Assembly: GCA_964511405.1 (NCBI GenBank)
Contig: CAZEFK010000260.1
Location: 1-9,102, forward strand
From: CAZEFK01 sp964511405
Lineage (GTDB): Bacteria > Pseudomonadota > Alphaproteobacteria > Elsterales > Elsteraceae
Direction of reading: 5' to 3'
DNA: 9,102 bases
The notes beneath the pieces were generated by a model, which was not told the DNA's origin, ran no database searches, and saw nothing but the letters and a program-made list of their open reading frames with translations. A program made the translations under genes and the position numbers. Shown here piece after piece: positions 1 to 7,215 of this stretch. Each line of letters opens with the position of its first letter. Position 1 is the stretch's first letter.

Positions 1-426
1 GACGTCGGAGCCCGCGCCCGGCTCGGACATGGCGAGCGCGCCGACATGCTCGCCCGACAGCAGCTTGGGCAGGTAGCGGCGCTTCTGCTCGGGCGTGCCG
101 TTGAGGCGGAGCTGGTTGACGCACAGGTTGGAGTGGGCGCCGTAGCTCAAGCCCACCGCCGCCGAGGCCCGGCTCACCTCCTCCATGGCCACGCAATGGG
201 CGAGGTAGCCCATGGCGCTGCCGCCATACTCCTCCTCGACCGTGATCCCATGCAGGCCGATCGCCCCCATCTCGGGCCACAGGTCGCGCGGGAACTCGTT
301 GCTGCGGTCGATCTCGGCGGCGCGGGGGGCGATGCGGTCGTCGGCGAAACTGCGGACGGTGTCGCGCAGCACGTCGCAGGTCTCGCCCAGGTCGAAATCC
401 AGGCTGGTCGGCTGGTTGGCCGGCAT
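1..426 (-). CDS. ivd: Isovaleryl-CoA dehydrogenase, N-terminal part (runs off left edge)
   Basis: This encodes the first 142 residues of an acyl-CoA dehydrogenase that continues past the left edge. The family uses FAD to oxidise isovaleryl-CoA to 3-methylcrotonyl-CoA in leucine breakdown and passes electrons to ETF. The visible part is the helical N-terminal domain. It has the isovaleryl-type run IAPRAAEIDRSNEFPRDLWP near residues 32-51, then LHGITVEEEYGGS, then GLSYGAHSNLCVNQ. It reaches the start of the FAD-contact motif AMSEPGAGSD at the edge. The catalytic glutamate lies outside the window. The ATG at 426 has a strong GGAGG (432-436) 5 bases upstream. It lies 34 bases after the maeB stop on the same strand, so the two are probably cotranscribed. 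The subfamily call rests on recognised sequence style. Another short branched-chain acyl-CoA dehydrogenase is the main alternative. Confidence 0.9.
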   Translation of the reverse strand, partial: MPANQPTSLDFDLGETCDVLRDTVRSFADDRIAPRAAEIDRSNEFPRDLWPEMGAIGLHGITVEEEYGGSAMGYLAHCVAMEEVSRASAAVGLSYGAHSNLCVNQLRLNGTPEQKRRYLPKLLSGEHVGALAMSEPGAGSDV

Positions 427-443
427 GCGTTCCTCCCTGCTCC

Positions 444-460
444 GCCGCCTGCCCGGCGGC
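444..460 (-). other. Small hairpin between maeB and ivd
   Basis: GCCGCC (444-449) and GGCGGC (455-460) form a 6-base-pair GC stem with a 5-base loop, just after the maeB stop codon at 461-463. There is no T-run on the minus strand, so it is not a convincing intrinsic terminator. It could slow 3' decay or tune expression between the two genes, but that is inference. In so GC-rich a sequence a stem this short may also be chance. Confidence 0.3.
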
Positions 461-2743
461 TTACCGGTGCGGCGCGCCGTGCATCTGCGCGTCGATCGCC
501 GCGACCGCCGTCATGTTCATCAGGCCGCGCACCGTGGTGGTCGAGCTCAGCACATGGGCCGGCCGTGCCGCGCCCAGCAGGATCGGCCCGATCGACAGCC
601 CGTCGCCCAGCGCCCGCACCAGCGTGAACGCGATGTTGGCGGCATCAAGCGTCGGCATGACCAACAGGTTGGCCTGGCCGGTCAGTCGGCTGTTGGGATA
701 GAGCCGCGCCCGCACGGCGTCGTTGAGGGCGGCGTCGGCCTGCATCTCGCCATCGACCTCCAGGTCGGGCGCATGGCGCTGCAGCCAGGCCAGGGCCTCC
801 TGCATCTTGCGCGCCGAGCGCACCTCGCTGCTGCCGAAGTTGGAATGGCTGACCAGCGCCACCTTGGGCTCGATGCCGAAGCGCTGGACCTCGTGGGCGG
901 CCAGCACGGTCATCTCGGCGATCTGCTCGGCCGTGGGATCGTCCGTGACCTGGGTGTCGCAGAAGAAGAACGTGCCGCGGTCCAGCAGCAGCACGTTGAG
1001 CGCGGCCACCGAGCGGACGCCGGGGGCGGTGCCGATCACGTCGATGACGTTGCGCAGGTGGCGGTCATAGCGCCCGACCAGCCCGCACAGCATGGCGTCG
1101 GCCTCGCCCCGGCGCACCATCAGGGCGGCGATGATGGTGGTGCGGGTGCGCACCATGGTCTTGGCGTCGTCGACCGTGATGCCGCGCCGCGCCATCAGGC
1201 TGTGATAGAGCTGCCAGTAGTCCTCGAAGCGCGGATCGCTCTCGGGGTTGACCACCTCGAAGTCGCGGTCCGGCACCAGCCGCAGGCCGAGCCGGGCGAT
1301 GCGGCGCTTGATCACCTCGGGCCGGCCGACCAGCACCGGCCGCGCCAGGCCGTCGTCGACCACGCCCTGCACCGCGCGCAGCACCCGCTCGTCCTCGCCC
1401 TCGGCATAGGCGATGCGGCGCACGTCCTGGCGCGCCCGCTCGAACATCGGCCGCATGACCTGGCCGGAGCGGAACACGAACTGGGTCAGCTGCTGCCGGT
1501 ACTGGGCGAAGTCCGCGATCGGCCGGGTCGCGACGCCGCTGTCCATCGCGGCCTTCGCCACCGCGGGCGCCAGCTCGACGATCAGGCGTGGATCGAACGG
1601 TTTCGGAATCAGGAACTCGGGCCCGAAGGTCAGCGGCTGGTCGCCATAGGCCTTGGCCACGATCTCGGACGGCTCGGCCAGCGCCAGGTCGGCCAGCGCC
1701 TTGACGCAGGCGATCTTCATCGCCTCGTTGATCGTGGTCGCGCCGACGTCGAGCGCCCCCCGGAAGATGAAGGGGAAGCACAGGACGTTGTTGACCTGAT
1801 TGGGATAGTCCGAGCGGCCGGTGGCGATCACCGCGTCGGGACGGGCCGCCTTGGCGACCTCGGGCATGATCTCGGGCGTCGGGTTGGCCAGCGCCAGGAT
1901 CAGCGGCCGTTCGGCCATGCGCTCGACCATCTCGGGCTTGAGCACGCCAGGCGCGGACAGGCCCAGGAACACGTCGGCGCCGCCGATCACCTCGTCCAGG
2001 TGGCGGGCATTGGTGCGCTGGGCGTAGCGCGCCTTGCGCGGGTCCATGAGCTCGGTGCGGCCCTCATAGACCACGCCGACGATGTCGGAGACCGTGACAT
2101 TGCCGACCGGGAGGCCCATGTCGACCAGCAGGTCCAGGCAGGCCAACGCGGCGGCCCCGGCGCCCGAGGCGACCAGCTTGACCTGCCCCAGCTCCTTGCC
2201 GACCACGCGCAGGCCGTTGACCACGGCCGCCGCCACCGTGATCGCGGTGCCGTGCTGATCGTCGTGGAAGACCGGGATCTTCATGCGCGCCCGGCACTTG
2301 GCCTCGACCTCGAAACATTCCGGCGCCTTGATGTCCTCGAGGTTCATGGCCCCGAAGGTCGGCTCCAGCGCGGCGATGATGTCGACCAGCTTGTCGGGAT
2401 CGCGCTCGTCGATCTCGATGTCGAAGACGTCGATGCCGGCGAACTTCTTGAACAGAACCGCCTTGCCTTCCATCACCGGCTTGGCGCCGAGGGGCCCGAT
2501 CGCGCCGAGGCCCAGCACGGCGGTGCCGTTGGTGATGACCCCGACCAGGTTGCCGCGCGCGGTCAGCTGGGCCGCGGTGGTCGGATCGGCGACGATCTCC
2601 TGGCAGGCGTAGGCGACGCCGGGCGAATAGGCCAAGGCCAGTTCGCGTTGGGTCGCGAGCGGCTTGGTGGGCGTGATCGCCAGCTTTCCGGGCACCGGCT
2701 GGCGGTGATAGTCGAGTGCCGCGTTACGCAGGTCTTCAGCCAT
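461..2743 (-). CDS. maeB: MaeB-type malic enzyme with C-terminal phosphotransacetylase-like domain
   Basis: This 760-residue enzyme decarboxylates malate to pyruvate using NAD(P), linking the TCA cycle to pyruvate and NADPH supply. Residues 1-160 are the malic N-terminal domain with the catalytic tyrosine in YSPGVA (about Y39) and lysine in MEGKAVLFK (about K94). Metal ligands are E136-D137 and D161 (FHDDQHGT). The nucleotide-binding domain follows, with GAGAAA at 194-199 and NPTPEI at 287-292. From about 425 to the end is a phosphotransacetylase-like domain (SHSNFGSS near 632, GLSIGPILLG near 715). In this family that domain is generally taken as regulatory rather than a working acetyltransferase. 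Length matches the E. coli MaeB type. The frame also allows a GTG at 2752, but ATG 2743 has AAGGG 10 bases upstream while the GTG would have it almost touching. NADP versus NAD preference cannot be read from the sequence. Confidence 0.95.
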   Translation of the reverse strand: MAEDLRNAALDYHRQPVPGKLAITPTKPLATQRELALAYSPGVAYACQEIVADPTTAAQLTARGNLVGVITNGTAVLGLGAIGPLGAKPVMEGKAVLFKKFAGIDVFDIEIDERDPDKLVDIIAALEPTFGAMNLEDIKAPECFEVEAKCRARMKIPVFHDDQHGTAITVAAAVVNGLRVVGKELGQVKLVASGAGAAALACLDLLVDMGLPVGNVTVSDIVGVVYEGRTELMDPRKARYAQRTNARHLDEVIGGADVFLGLSAPGVLKPEMVERMAERPLILALANPTPEIMPEVAKAARPDAVIATGRSDYPNQVNNVLCFPFIFRGALDVGATTINEAMKIACVKALADLALAEPSEIVAKAYGDQPLTFGPEFLIPKPFDPRLIVELAPAVAKAAMDSGVATRPIADFAQYRQQLTQFVFRSGQVMRPMFERARQDVRRIAYAEGEDERVLRAVQGVVDDGLARPVLVGRPEVIKRRIARLGLRLVPDRDFEVVNPESDPRFEDYWQLYHSLMARRGITVDDAKTMVRTRTTIIAALMVRRGEADAMLCGLVGRYDRHLRNVIDVIGTAPGVRSVAALNVLLLDRGTFFFCDTQVTDDPTAEQIAEMTVLAAHEVQRFGIEPKVALVSHSNFGSSEVRSARKMQEALAWLQRHAPDLEVDGEMQADAALNDAVRARLYPNSRLTGQANLLVMPTLDAANIAFTLVRALGDGLSIGPILLGAARPAHVLSSTTTVRGLMNMTAVAAIDAQMHGAPHR

Positions 2744-2750
2744 TCTCGGC

Positions 2751-2800
2751 ACCCTTGTCGCACGGGCGCCGCGGCGCTTCCGGCGCTAGCGCCGAAGGGT
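2751..2800 (-). promoter_or_regulatory. maeB leader: two palindromes and possible Shine-Dalgarno sequestration
   Basis: The 79 bases between tRNA-Leu and maeB hold two adjacent perfect palindromes, GCGCCGCGGCGC (2766-2777) and CGGCGCTAGCGCCG (2781-2794). On the transcribed strand, ACCCTT (complement of 2795-2800) can pair over 6 bases with AAGGGT (complement of 2751-2756). The latter is the maeB ribosome binding site. The second hairpin can also be lengthened by CTT/AAG across one bulged base (2777-2779 with 2795-2797). That uses part of the same segment, so the two foldings compete. The base pairs are seen directly; a regulatory role is inference. No T-run follows either palindrome, so they are not standard terminators. 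Confidence 0.35.
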
Positions 2801-2822
2801 AGCACACTGACCCGGATTGTTA

Positions 2823-2909
2823 TGGTGCGGTCGAGAAGACTCGAACTTCCACGGGATCTCTCCCACAGCGACCTCAACGCTGCGCGTCTACCAGTTCCGC
2901 CACGACCGC
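2823..2909 (-). tRNA. tRNA-Leu(GAG)
   Basis: The minus strand folds as a complete class II tRNA. The acceptor stem GCGGTCG/CGACCGC is perfect over 7 pairs and the D arm contains AACTGGTAGA. The anticodon stem CAGCG/CGCTG frames the loop TTGAGGT, giving anticodon GAG for CUC and CUU leucine codons. The long variable arm has a GGGA/TCCC stem and the T loop reads TTCGAGT. The terminal CCA is encoded (2823-2825). It is transcribed in the same direction as maeB, 79 bases upstream, with no terminator visible between them, so joint transcription and processing is possible. No convincing -35/-10 pair was found upstream. Confidence 0.97.
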
Positions 2910-3020
2910 ACGGTTCCTGCCGGGCTGCGCCCCGTCTTGCGACGGCTCGCTTGCCAAGCGGCCCGTGGGCATACCAAATCGGGGGAACGGGTTCAAGCGG
3001 CGCAAGACGGGTGGCACGAA

Positions 3021-3686
3021 GTGGGCAGCGGCGACGTGACGATCGAATGGCTGACCGCGACGGATCCGGTCGAATATGCCGACGCCCTGGCGGCGATGGA
3101 CGCCCGCGTCCACGCCATCCGGGCGGGCACGGCGCCGGAGCGGGTCTGGCTGCTCGAGCATCCGCCGCTCTACACCGCCGGCACCAGCGCCCAGCCCGCG
3201 GACCTGTTGGCGCCCCATCGCTTCCCGGTCCACGCCGCCGGGCGCGGCGGGCAGTACACCTATCACGGGCCCGGCCAGCGCGTGGCCTATGTGCAGCTCG
3301 ATCTGGAGCGCCGGGGCCGCGACATCCGGGCCTATGTCCATGGCCTGGAAGCCTGGATCGTCGCGGCGCTGGCGCGCTTCGGCGTCCGCGGCGCCGTCCG
3401 CGCGGGCCGGGTCGGGGTGTGGGTCGAGCGCCCCGGCGGCGAGGCCAAGATCGCGGCCATCGGCGTGCGGGTGCGGCGTTGGGTCACGCTGCACGGGCTG
3501 GCCATCAATGTCGCGCCCGACCTGTCGCATTTCGCCGGCATCGTGCCCTGCGGGCTCAGCGGCTTCGGCGTGACCTCGCTGGCCGACCTGGGCGTGCCGG
3601 CGACCATGGCCGACCTGGACCGGGCGCTCCGCGACAGCTTCGCCGCCGTCTTCGGGGCGCCTGAGTCGCTCCGGCGCGCCGGCTGA
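3021..3686 (+). CDS. lipB: Octanoyl-[acyl carrier protein]:protein N-octanoyltransferase LipB
   Basis: LipB moves octanoate from acyl carrier protein to lipoyl domains of 2-oxoacid dehydrogenases and the glycine cleavage H protein, the first step of lipoate assembly in the cytoplasm. Family marks include RGGQYTYHGPGQ (H82 in HGPGQ), the catalytic lysine in AKIAAIGVRV (about K143), LHGLAINV, and the catalytic cysteine in VPCGLSG (about C177). At about 221 residues it is normal length. The reading frame stays open leftwards into the tRNA-Leu region, which cannot be coding. GTG at 3021 was chosen because GGGTGG (3009-3014) lies 6 bases upstream. GTG at 3036 is a reasonable alternative and shortens the protein by 5 residues. 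An acetyltransferase gene follows after 4 bases. No LipA gene is in view. Confidence 0.95.
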   Translation: MGSGDVTIEWLTATDPVEYADALAAMDARVHAIRAGTAPERVWLLEHPPLYTAGTSAQPADLLAPHRFPVHAAGRGGQYTYHGPGQRVAYVQLDLERRGRDIRAYVHGLEAWIVAALARFGVRGAVRAGRVGVWVERPGGEAKIAAIGVRVRRWVTLHGLAINVAPDLSHFAGIVPCGLSGFGVTSLADLGVPATMADLDRALRDSFAAVFGAPESLRRAG

Positions 3687-3690
3687 TGCC

Positions 3691-4509
3691 ATGATCGAGA
3701 CCGCCATCGTGGTCGAGGATGCCGATGCCAAGCGGTTTTTGGCGCGGCTCGCGCCGCTGTACCACCAGGAAGCCGAGAACTGCATGATCCTGTCGGCGGT
3801 CGAGCGCTTCGCCGAGCTCGCCGACCCGCCGGCCGCCCGTTATCTGGGCGTGACCGAGGACAATGCCCTGCTGCTGGCCGCCCATCTGCGCGGCGGCGCG
3901 CTGCTGCTGTCGTCGGGGCCGGAGATGGCCGCCGACGTGCTGGCCGGCGGGCTGCCGACCGAGATCCGCTCGATCTCGGGCCCGCGCCGGCCGGTCGAGC
4001 GCCTGGCCGCCATCATGTTGCGCGACCCCCTGCCGCCGCAGCAGCAGATCCTGTACCGCATCGACGAGCCGCCGGCCCCGCCAGCCGGCGCGCCGGGGCG
4101 GCGGCGCCTGGCCAACCAGGGCGACGTGCGCGTCGCCCAGGCGATGCTCGACGCCTTCATCGCCGAATCGCGGGCGCCCGAGGCGCGGATCACGGCCAAG
4201 CTGCACATCGACGCCAGCCGCCTGCATGTCTGGGACGACGGCGGCATCGCCGCGATCGCGGCCGTGGTCGGCGCCACCCGCAACAGCTATCGGATCGGCA
4301 CCGTGTTCACGCGCGCCGACCGGCGCGGCCAGGGCTATGCCGGCGCCCTGGTGCGCGACCTGACCCGGGCGCTGCTGGGCAGCCGCGCCTTCGTCACGCT
4401 CCAGGCCGAAGAGGACAACGCGGTCGCCCATCGCCTGTACCGCGGCATCGGCTATGTCCCGATCGACCGCCAGACCACCGCCCGCATTCTGGTCCGCCGC
4501 GAGGACTAG
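3691..4509 (+). CDS. GNAT-family N-acetyltransferase, two-part protein
   Basis: This 272-residue protein ends in a GNAT acetyltransferase domain. Acetyl-CoA-binding motif A is seen as VFTRADRRGQGYAGALV, with the pyrophosphate-loop RRGQGYA at about residues 211-217. Motif B follows as NAVAHRLYRGIGYVPI. The first 135 or so residues are less conserved and include ALLLAAHLRGGALLLSSG, resembling the degenerate N-terminal half seen in many fused GNAT proteins. A proline-rich linker (PPAPPAGAPGRRR) separates the halves. The acceptor substrate is unknown. ATG 3691 follows the lipB stop by 4 bases, so translation is probably coupled; no strong ribosome binding site was seen. Its stop codon shares a CTAG with the convergent peptidase gene. 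Confidence 0.85.
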   Translation: MIETAIVVEDADAKRFLARLAPLYHQEAENCMILSAVERFAELADPPAARYLGVTEDNALLLAAHLRGGALLLSSGPEMAADVLAGGLPTEIRSISGPRRPVERLAAIMLRDPLPPQQQILYRIDEPPAPPAGAPGRRRLANQGDVRVAQAMLDAFIAESRAPEARITAKLHIDASRLHVWDDGGIAAIAAVVGATRNSYRIGTVFTRADRRGQGYAGALVRDLTRALLGSRAFVTLQAEEDNAVAHRLYRGIGYVPIDRQTTARILVRRED

Positions 4510-5897
4510 GCGAGCTTGGGCGGCGCCTCGCCCAGGTCCCAATAGAGGCCGGCCATCATCGCCAGGCCCTCGCGCAGGATCGGCGCCAGGACATGCTCGT
4601 TGGGCGCGTGCTGCGAGCAGCCGGCATAGGAATGCGGGACCCAGATCGTCGGCAGCCCCAGGATGTCGCTGAAGCAATCATTGGGCAGCGAACCGCCCAG
4701 ATTGGGCAGCAGCGCCGGGCGCCGGCCGAGCGTGCGCTCGATCGACGCGGCGGCCCATTGCGCCGCCGGATGGTCGGGGTCGAGCCGGGTCGCCGGGAAA
4801 TAGCCCTTGTGCGCCGGGGCGACGGCCACCGCCGGGAAGCCATGGGCGTCGAGATGGGCGCGGATCGCCGGCAGGAAGCGCTCAGGCGGCACGTCGACGG
4901 TGAAGCGGATCTGGCAATGGGCCGACGCCCGGGGCGGGATCGCATTGACCGGGTTGTCCGGATTGCCGGTGGTGAAGGCCAGCACCTCCAGGGTATTCCA
5001 GGCGAACACCTTCTCGGGCCCGGTCAGGCCGGGCTCGCCCCACCAGGGATCGATCGCGGGCCCGCCCTCGCCCGGGTCGATCTCGAGGCCGGCCAGGGCG
5101 GCGCGCACCGAATCCGGAACCGCTGCCGGCACGATGCCGCGGACCTTGACCCGGCCCTTGGCGTCGATCAGCGCGGCGATGGCGTTGGCCAGGATCACGC
5201 CGGGGTTGGCCAGCAGGCCGCCCCAGTTGCCGGAGTGATGGCCGCCCTGGCGCAGATCGCAGGTGAGGTCGAAATTGAAGGCGCCGCGGGCGCCCATGAA
5301 CACGGTCGGCGTGCCGGGCGACAGCCGCGGTCCGTCCGAGGCCAGCAGCAGGTCGGCCGCCAGCAGGTCGCCATGGGCGCGGCAGAAGTCATGGAGGCCC
5401 GGCGAGCCGATCTCCTCGCCGGTCTCGACCAGGAACACCGAATTGAAGCCCAGGCGGCCGCGCTCGGCCAGCACCGCCGCCAGCGCCGCCAGGTGAATGG
5501 AATGCTGGGCCTTGTTGTCGGCACTGCCGCGGCCGTAATAGCGCTCGCCCTCCTGGGTCAGCGTCCACGGGTCGAGGCCGTCGCGCCATTGCGGCGCCAG
5601 GCCGCGGATGACGTCGGCATGGCCGTAGCCGAGGACCGTGGGCAGGCCCGGATCCTCGATCCGCCGCGCCACCAGGAACGGACCGCCGCGCCCGCTGGGA
5701 TTGTCGAACTGGCTGGTCTGATAGCCCAGGCGCTCGAAGGCCGGCCCGATCTCCTGCCCCAGATAGCGCGCGAGATGCGGGAAGCTGTCCGGCACCTGGC
5801 TTTCGGTCGGGATCGCCACGCGGCGCGCCAGGTCGGACAGGAAGCTGCCGTCGTCGAATCCCGCCGTCGCCAGCGCAACCGCCCCGGTCCGCATCAT
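4506..5897 (-). CDS. M20-family zinc metallopeptidase / amidohydrolase
   Basis: This encodes a 463-residue peptidase of the M20 family (ArgE/DapE/CPG2/dipeptidase fold). The full metal site is visible: H93 and D95 in GYGHADV, bridging D127 in GRGSADNK, catalytic E161 with ligand E162 in VETGEEIGSPG, D188 in ASDGP, and a late histidine (about H430) in CSQHAPNEHV. The central stretch from about 200 to 320 is the lid/dimerisation region. No signal peptide is evident, so a cytoplasmic role in cutting small peptides or N-acylated amino acids is likely; the exact substrate cannot be told. The frame could begin at TTG 5924, but ATG 5897 has GGAGG 6 bases upstream and is preferred. A second ATG follows directly at 5894. 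A 66-codon gene lies 61 bases upstream on the same strand. Confidence 0.92.
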   Translation of the reverse strand: MMRTGAVALATAGFDDGSFLSDLARRVAIPTESQVPDSFPHLARYLGQEIGPAFERLGYQTSQFDNPSGRGGPFLVARRIEDPGLPTVLGYGHADVIRGLAPQWRDGLDPWTLTQEGERYYGRGSADNKAQHSIHLAALAAVLAERGRLGFNSVFLVETGEEIGSPGLHDFCRAHGDLLAADLLLASDGPRLSPGTPTVFMGARGAFNFDLTCDLRQGGHHSGNWGGLLANPGVILANAIAALIDAKGRVKVRGIVPAAVPDSVRAALAGLEIDPGEGGPAIDPWWGEPGLTGPEKVFAWNTLEVLAFTTGNPDNPVNAIPPRASAHCQIRFTVDVPPERFLPAIRAHLDAHGFPAVAVAPAHKGYFPATRLDPDHPAAQWAAASIERTLGRRPALLPNLGGSLPNDCFSDILGLPTIWVPHSYAGCSQHAPNEHVLAPILREGLAMMAGLYWDLGEAPPKLA

Positions 5898-5958
5898 CGC
5901 CCGCCTCCGTCGCTGCCCGCCCAACAGCAGCCGACGGCGGCGGCGAATGCAAGCGCCG

Positions 5959-6159
5959 TCAGATCGCCGACCAGATCTCGATGCCGAACTCGGCCGCCAG
6001 CCGATGGAGATCGCGGAACTCGGCCCGGGCGTCGGCCACTTGGCGCTGCAGCCCCACGTCGCCGTGCGGATCGCCGGCCACGGCCCATACGGCCGCCAGC
6101 AGGCGATCCAGGCTTTCGCTGAGTTCCTGTTCCAGCAGGTCCAGATCGATGACGGTCAT
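5959..6159 (-). CDS. Small acidic protein of unknown function (66 residues)
   Basis: I do not recognise this family. The case for a real gene is a consensus-like ribosome binding site, GAGGAG, 7 bases before ATG 6159, and placement in line with the peptidase gene 61 bases downstream. The product begins MTVIDLDLLEQELSESLDRL. It is rich in Asp and Glu with heptad-like leucines, so it is probably mostly helical and possibly coiled-coil. It has no cysteine, signal peptide or membrane segment. A break near residues 29-34 (GDPHGD) could separate two helices. It may form an operon with the peptidase and act as a partner or regulator, but this is only inferred from position. Confidence 0.65.
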   Translation of the reverse strand: MTVIDLDLLEQELSESLDRLLAAVWAVAGDPHGDVGLQRQVADARAEFRDLHRLAAEFGIEIWSAI

Positions 6160-6290
6160 CCGGAAGCTCCTCGGCGCCCTCTTGCGCCGCGACCATCCTG
6201 CCGGTGCGGCCGTTAACGAATCGCTCCCGTCCGAGGCCGATGCGCAAAGGGCATGGCTGGCCGCCCCGGTCCCGTGGTGGGATGCCGACC
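6160..6290. promoter_or_regulatory. Divergent intergenic region
   Basis: These 131 bases separate the minus-strand 66-residue gene from the plus-strand acetyltransferase and must carry the start signals for both. The GAGGAG ribosome binding site of the small gene lies at its left end, and GTTAAC occurs near 6213-6218. I see no convincing -35/-10 pair on either strand. Confidence 0.3.
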
Positions 6291-7139
6291 ATGAGCCTGC
6301 TGGAGATCCGCGCCTACGAGCCCGCCGACCGGGCGGCTGCCAACGACGCGCTGACCCGCGCCTTCGGGCGCAGTTTCCTGCCGGCGCTGATCCGCTGCGA
6401 GCAGCTGGCCAACGCCCACCTGCTGGTCGGCTTGGCCGACGGCCGAATCGCCGCCACGGCCAGCACTGTCGACTATGGCAGCCTCGGCTATATCGGGATG
6501 ATCGCCGTGCCGCCGGAGTGGCGCGGGCGCGGCTTCGCCCGCCGGATCACCGAACGAGCGCTGGCGCTGGTGCCGGCGGGGGCCATGGCGCTGCTCGACG
6601 CCTCGCCGATGGGCGCGCCGCTGTATGAGCAGTTGGGGTTCCGGGACCACGGCGTGGCGGTGGTACTGCGCGCGTCCGATCAGCGACCGCGCGCAGCGGG
6701 CGCGGCGGTCGCGCCGCTGGTCCCGGCCGACCTGGCGGCCGTCCAGGCCTTCGACCGGGCGCAGTTCGGCGCCGACCGCGGCGCCGTGCTGGCGCTGCTG
6801 GCGCGGGAGCTGTCCGGCCGCGGCCTGGTCGCGCGGCGCGACGGCGCCATCGCAGGCTACGCCTTCGCGCAGGATCACGCGGTCGGGCCCTGCCTGGCCA
6901 CCGACGCCGCGATCGCGGCCGACCTGCTGGCCGGCGCCCGGGCCTGCTGCCCGAGTGCCACGCCAACCCTGACGGTGCCCGGGGACAATGACGCGGCTCT
7001 GGCGCTGGCCGGGGCGCTCGGCTGGGTCGAGGACCGCCGGCTCCGCCACATGCTCCATCCCGCCGGACGGGGCGGCGCCGGCCGCTATCCGGTGCGCCGC
7101 GACCGGCTGTTCGCCTATGCCAACTTCCATTTCGGATAG
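6291..7139 (+). CDS. GNAT-family N-acetyltransferase with C-terminal second domain
   Basis: This 282-residue protein has an N-terminal GNAT domain (about residues 1-140). Motif A is IAVPPEWRGRGFARRI, with the acetyl-CoA pyrophosphate-loop RGRGFA at 78-83. LDASPMGAPLYEQLGF at 103-117 is motif B. The rest (about 145-282) resembles the second domain found in YitH-like acetyltransferases; it lacks an R-x-x-G-x-G loop and probably shapes the substrate site. The acceptor is unknown. ATG 6291 is chosen because GGTGGG lies 9 bases upstream. ATG 6282 in the same frame would have that site touching the start codon. A longer open frame back to 6204 has unusual Arg/Pro-rich sequence and is unlikely to be translated. 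The gene diverges from the 66-residue gene. Confidence 0.85.
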   Translation: MSLLEIRAYEPADRAAANDALTRAFGRSFLPALIRCEQLANAHLLVGLADGRIAATASTVDYGSLGYIGMIAVPPEWRGRGFARRITERALALVPAGAMALLDASPMGAPLYEQLGFRDHGVAVVLRASDQRPRAAGAAVAPLVPADLAAVQAFDRAQFGADRGAVLALLARELSGRGLVARRDGAIAGYAFAQDHAVGPCLATDAAIAADLLAGARACCPSATPTLTVPGDNDAALALAGALGWVEDRRLRHMLHPAGRGGAGRYPVRRDRLFAYANFHFG

Positions 7140-7155
7140 CGGCGGACCGGCGGCC

Positions 7156-7184
7156 AAAAAAATCCCCCGGCAGAGGCCGGGGGG
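7156..7184 (-). terminator. Strong intrinsic terminator facing left
   Basis: On the minus strand a perfect 8-base-pair stem (7176-7183 with 7164-7171), loop CTCT, is followed by A and seven T residues (complement of A-run 7156-7162). This is a textbook Rho-independent terminator. On the plus strand the hairpin is followed by GAGTGATCC with no T-run, so it should act poorly for the acetyltransferase gene ending at 7139. No minus-strand protein gene runs into it. Confidence 0.8.
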
Positions 7185-7215
7185 AGTGATCCTCGATCTC
7201 TGATAGATGAGGATC
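7156..7215 (-). ncRNA. Candidate small RNA 3' end (hairpin plus terminator)
   Basis: Just upstream of the leftward terminator on the same strand is a second hairpin. GATCCTC (7188-7194) plus ATCT (7196-7199) pair with AGAT (7205-7208) plus GAGGATC (7209-7215), making 11 pairs with one bulged base and a 5-base loop. A stem-loop followed by a terminator, with no open gene feeding it, is the usual 3' architecture of a bacterial small RNA. The 5' end would lie right of 7215 but no clear promoter was found, so the start is unknown and only the structured 3' part is marked. It could instead be the end of a long antisense transcript across the lipoprotein gene. Confidence 0.3.

Noticed and set aside
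2932..2960. Two small hairpins upstream of tRNA-Leu and lipB (CCGTC-TTGC-GACGG and CGCTT-GCC-AAGCG)
   Set aside because: Only 5-base-pair stems without a T-run; expected by chance in GC-rich DNA and not placed like a terminator.
2951..2979. TTGCCA with CCAAAT as a lipB promoter
   Set aside because: Spacing is 17 but the -10 element is a poor match, and the same bases could belong to the opposite tRNA promoter. Too weak to list.
212..3664. A 1150-codon plus-strand open frame opposite maeB and across tRNA-Leu into lipB
   Set aside because: It is antisense to a clearly real malic enzyme gene and passes through a tRNA. Its product is low-complexity, rich in His, Arg, Gly, Asp and Gln. Such long frames arise from GC-rich third positions.
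2874..3785. A 303-codon minus-strand open frame opposite lipB
   Set aside because: It overlaps lipB, whose catalytic residues are all present, and begins inside the next gene. No ribosome binding site or family features.
4593..6122. A 509-codon plus-strand open frame opposite the M20 peptidase
   Set aside because: It is the antisense shadow of the peptidase gene, with repetitive composition and no domain motif.
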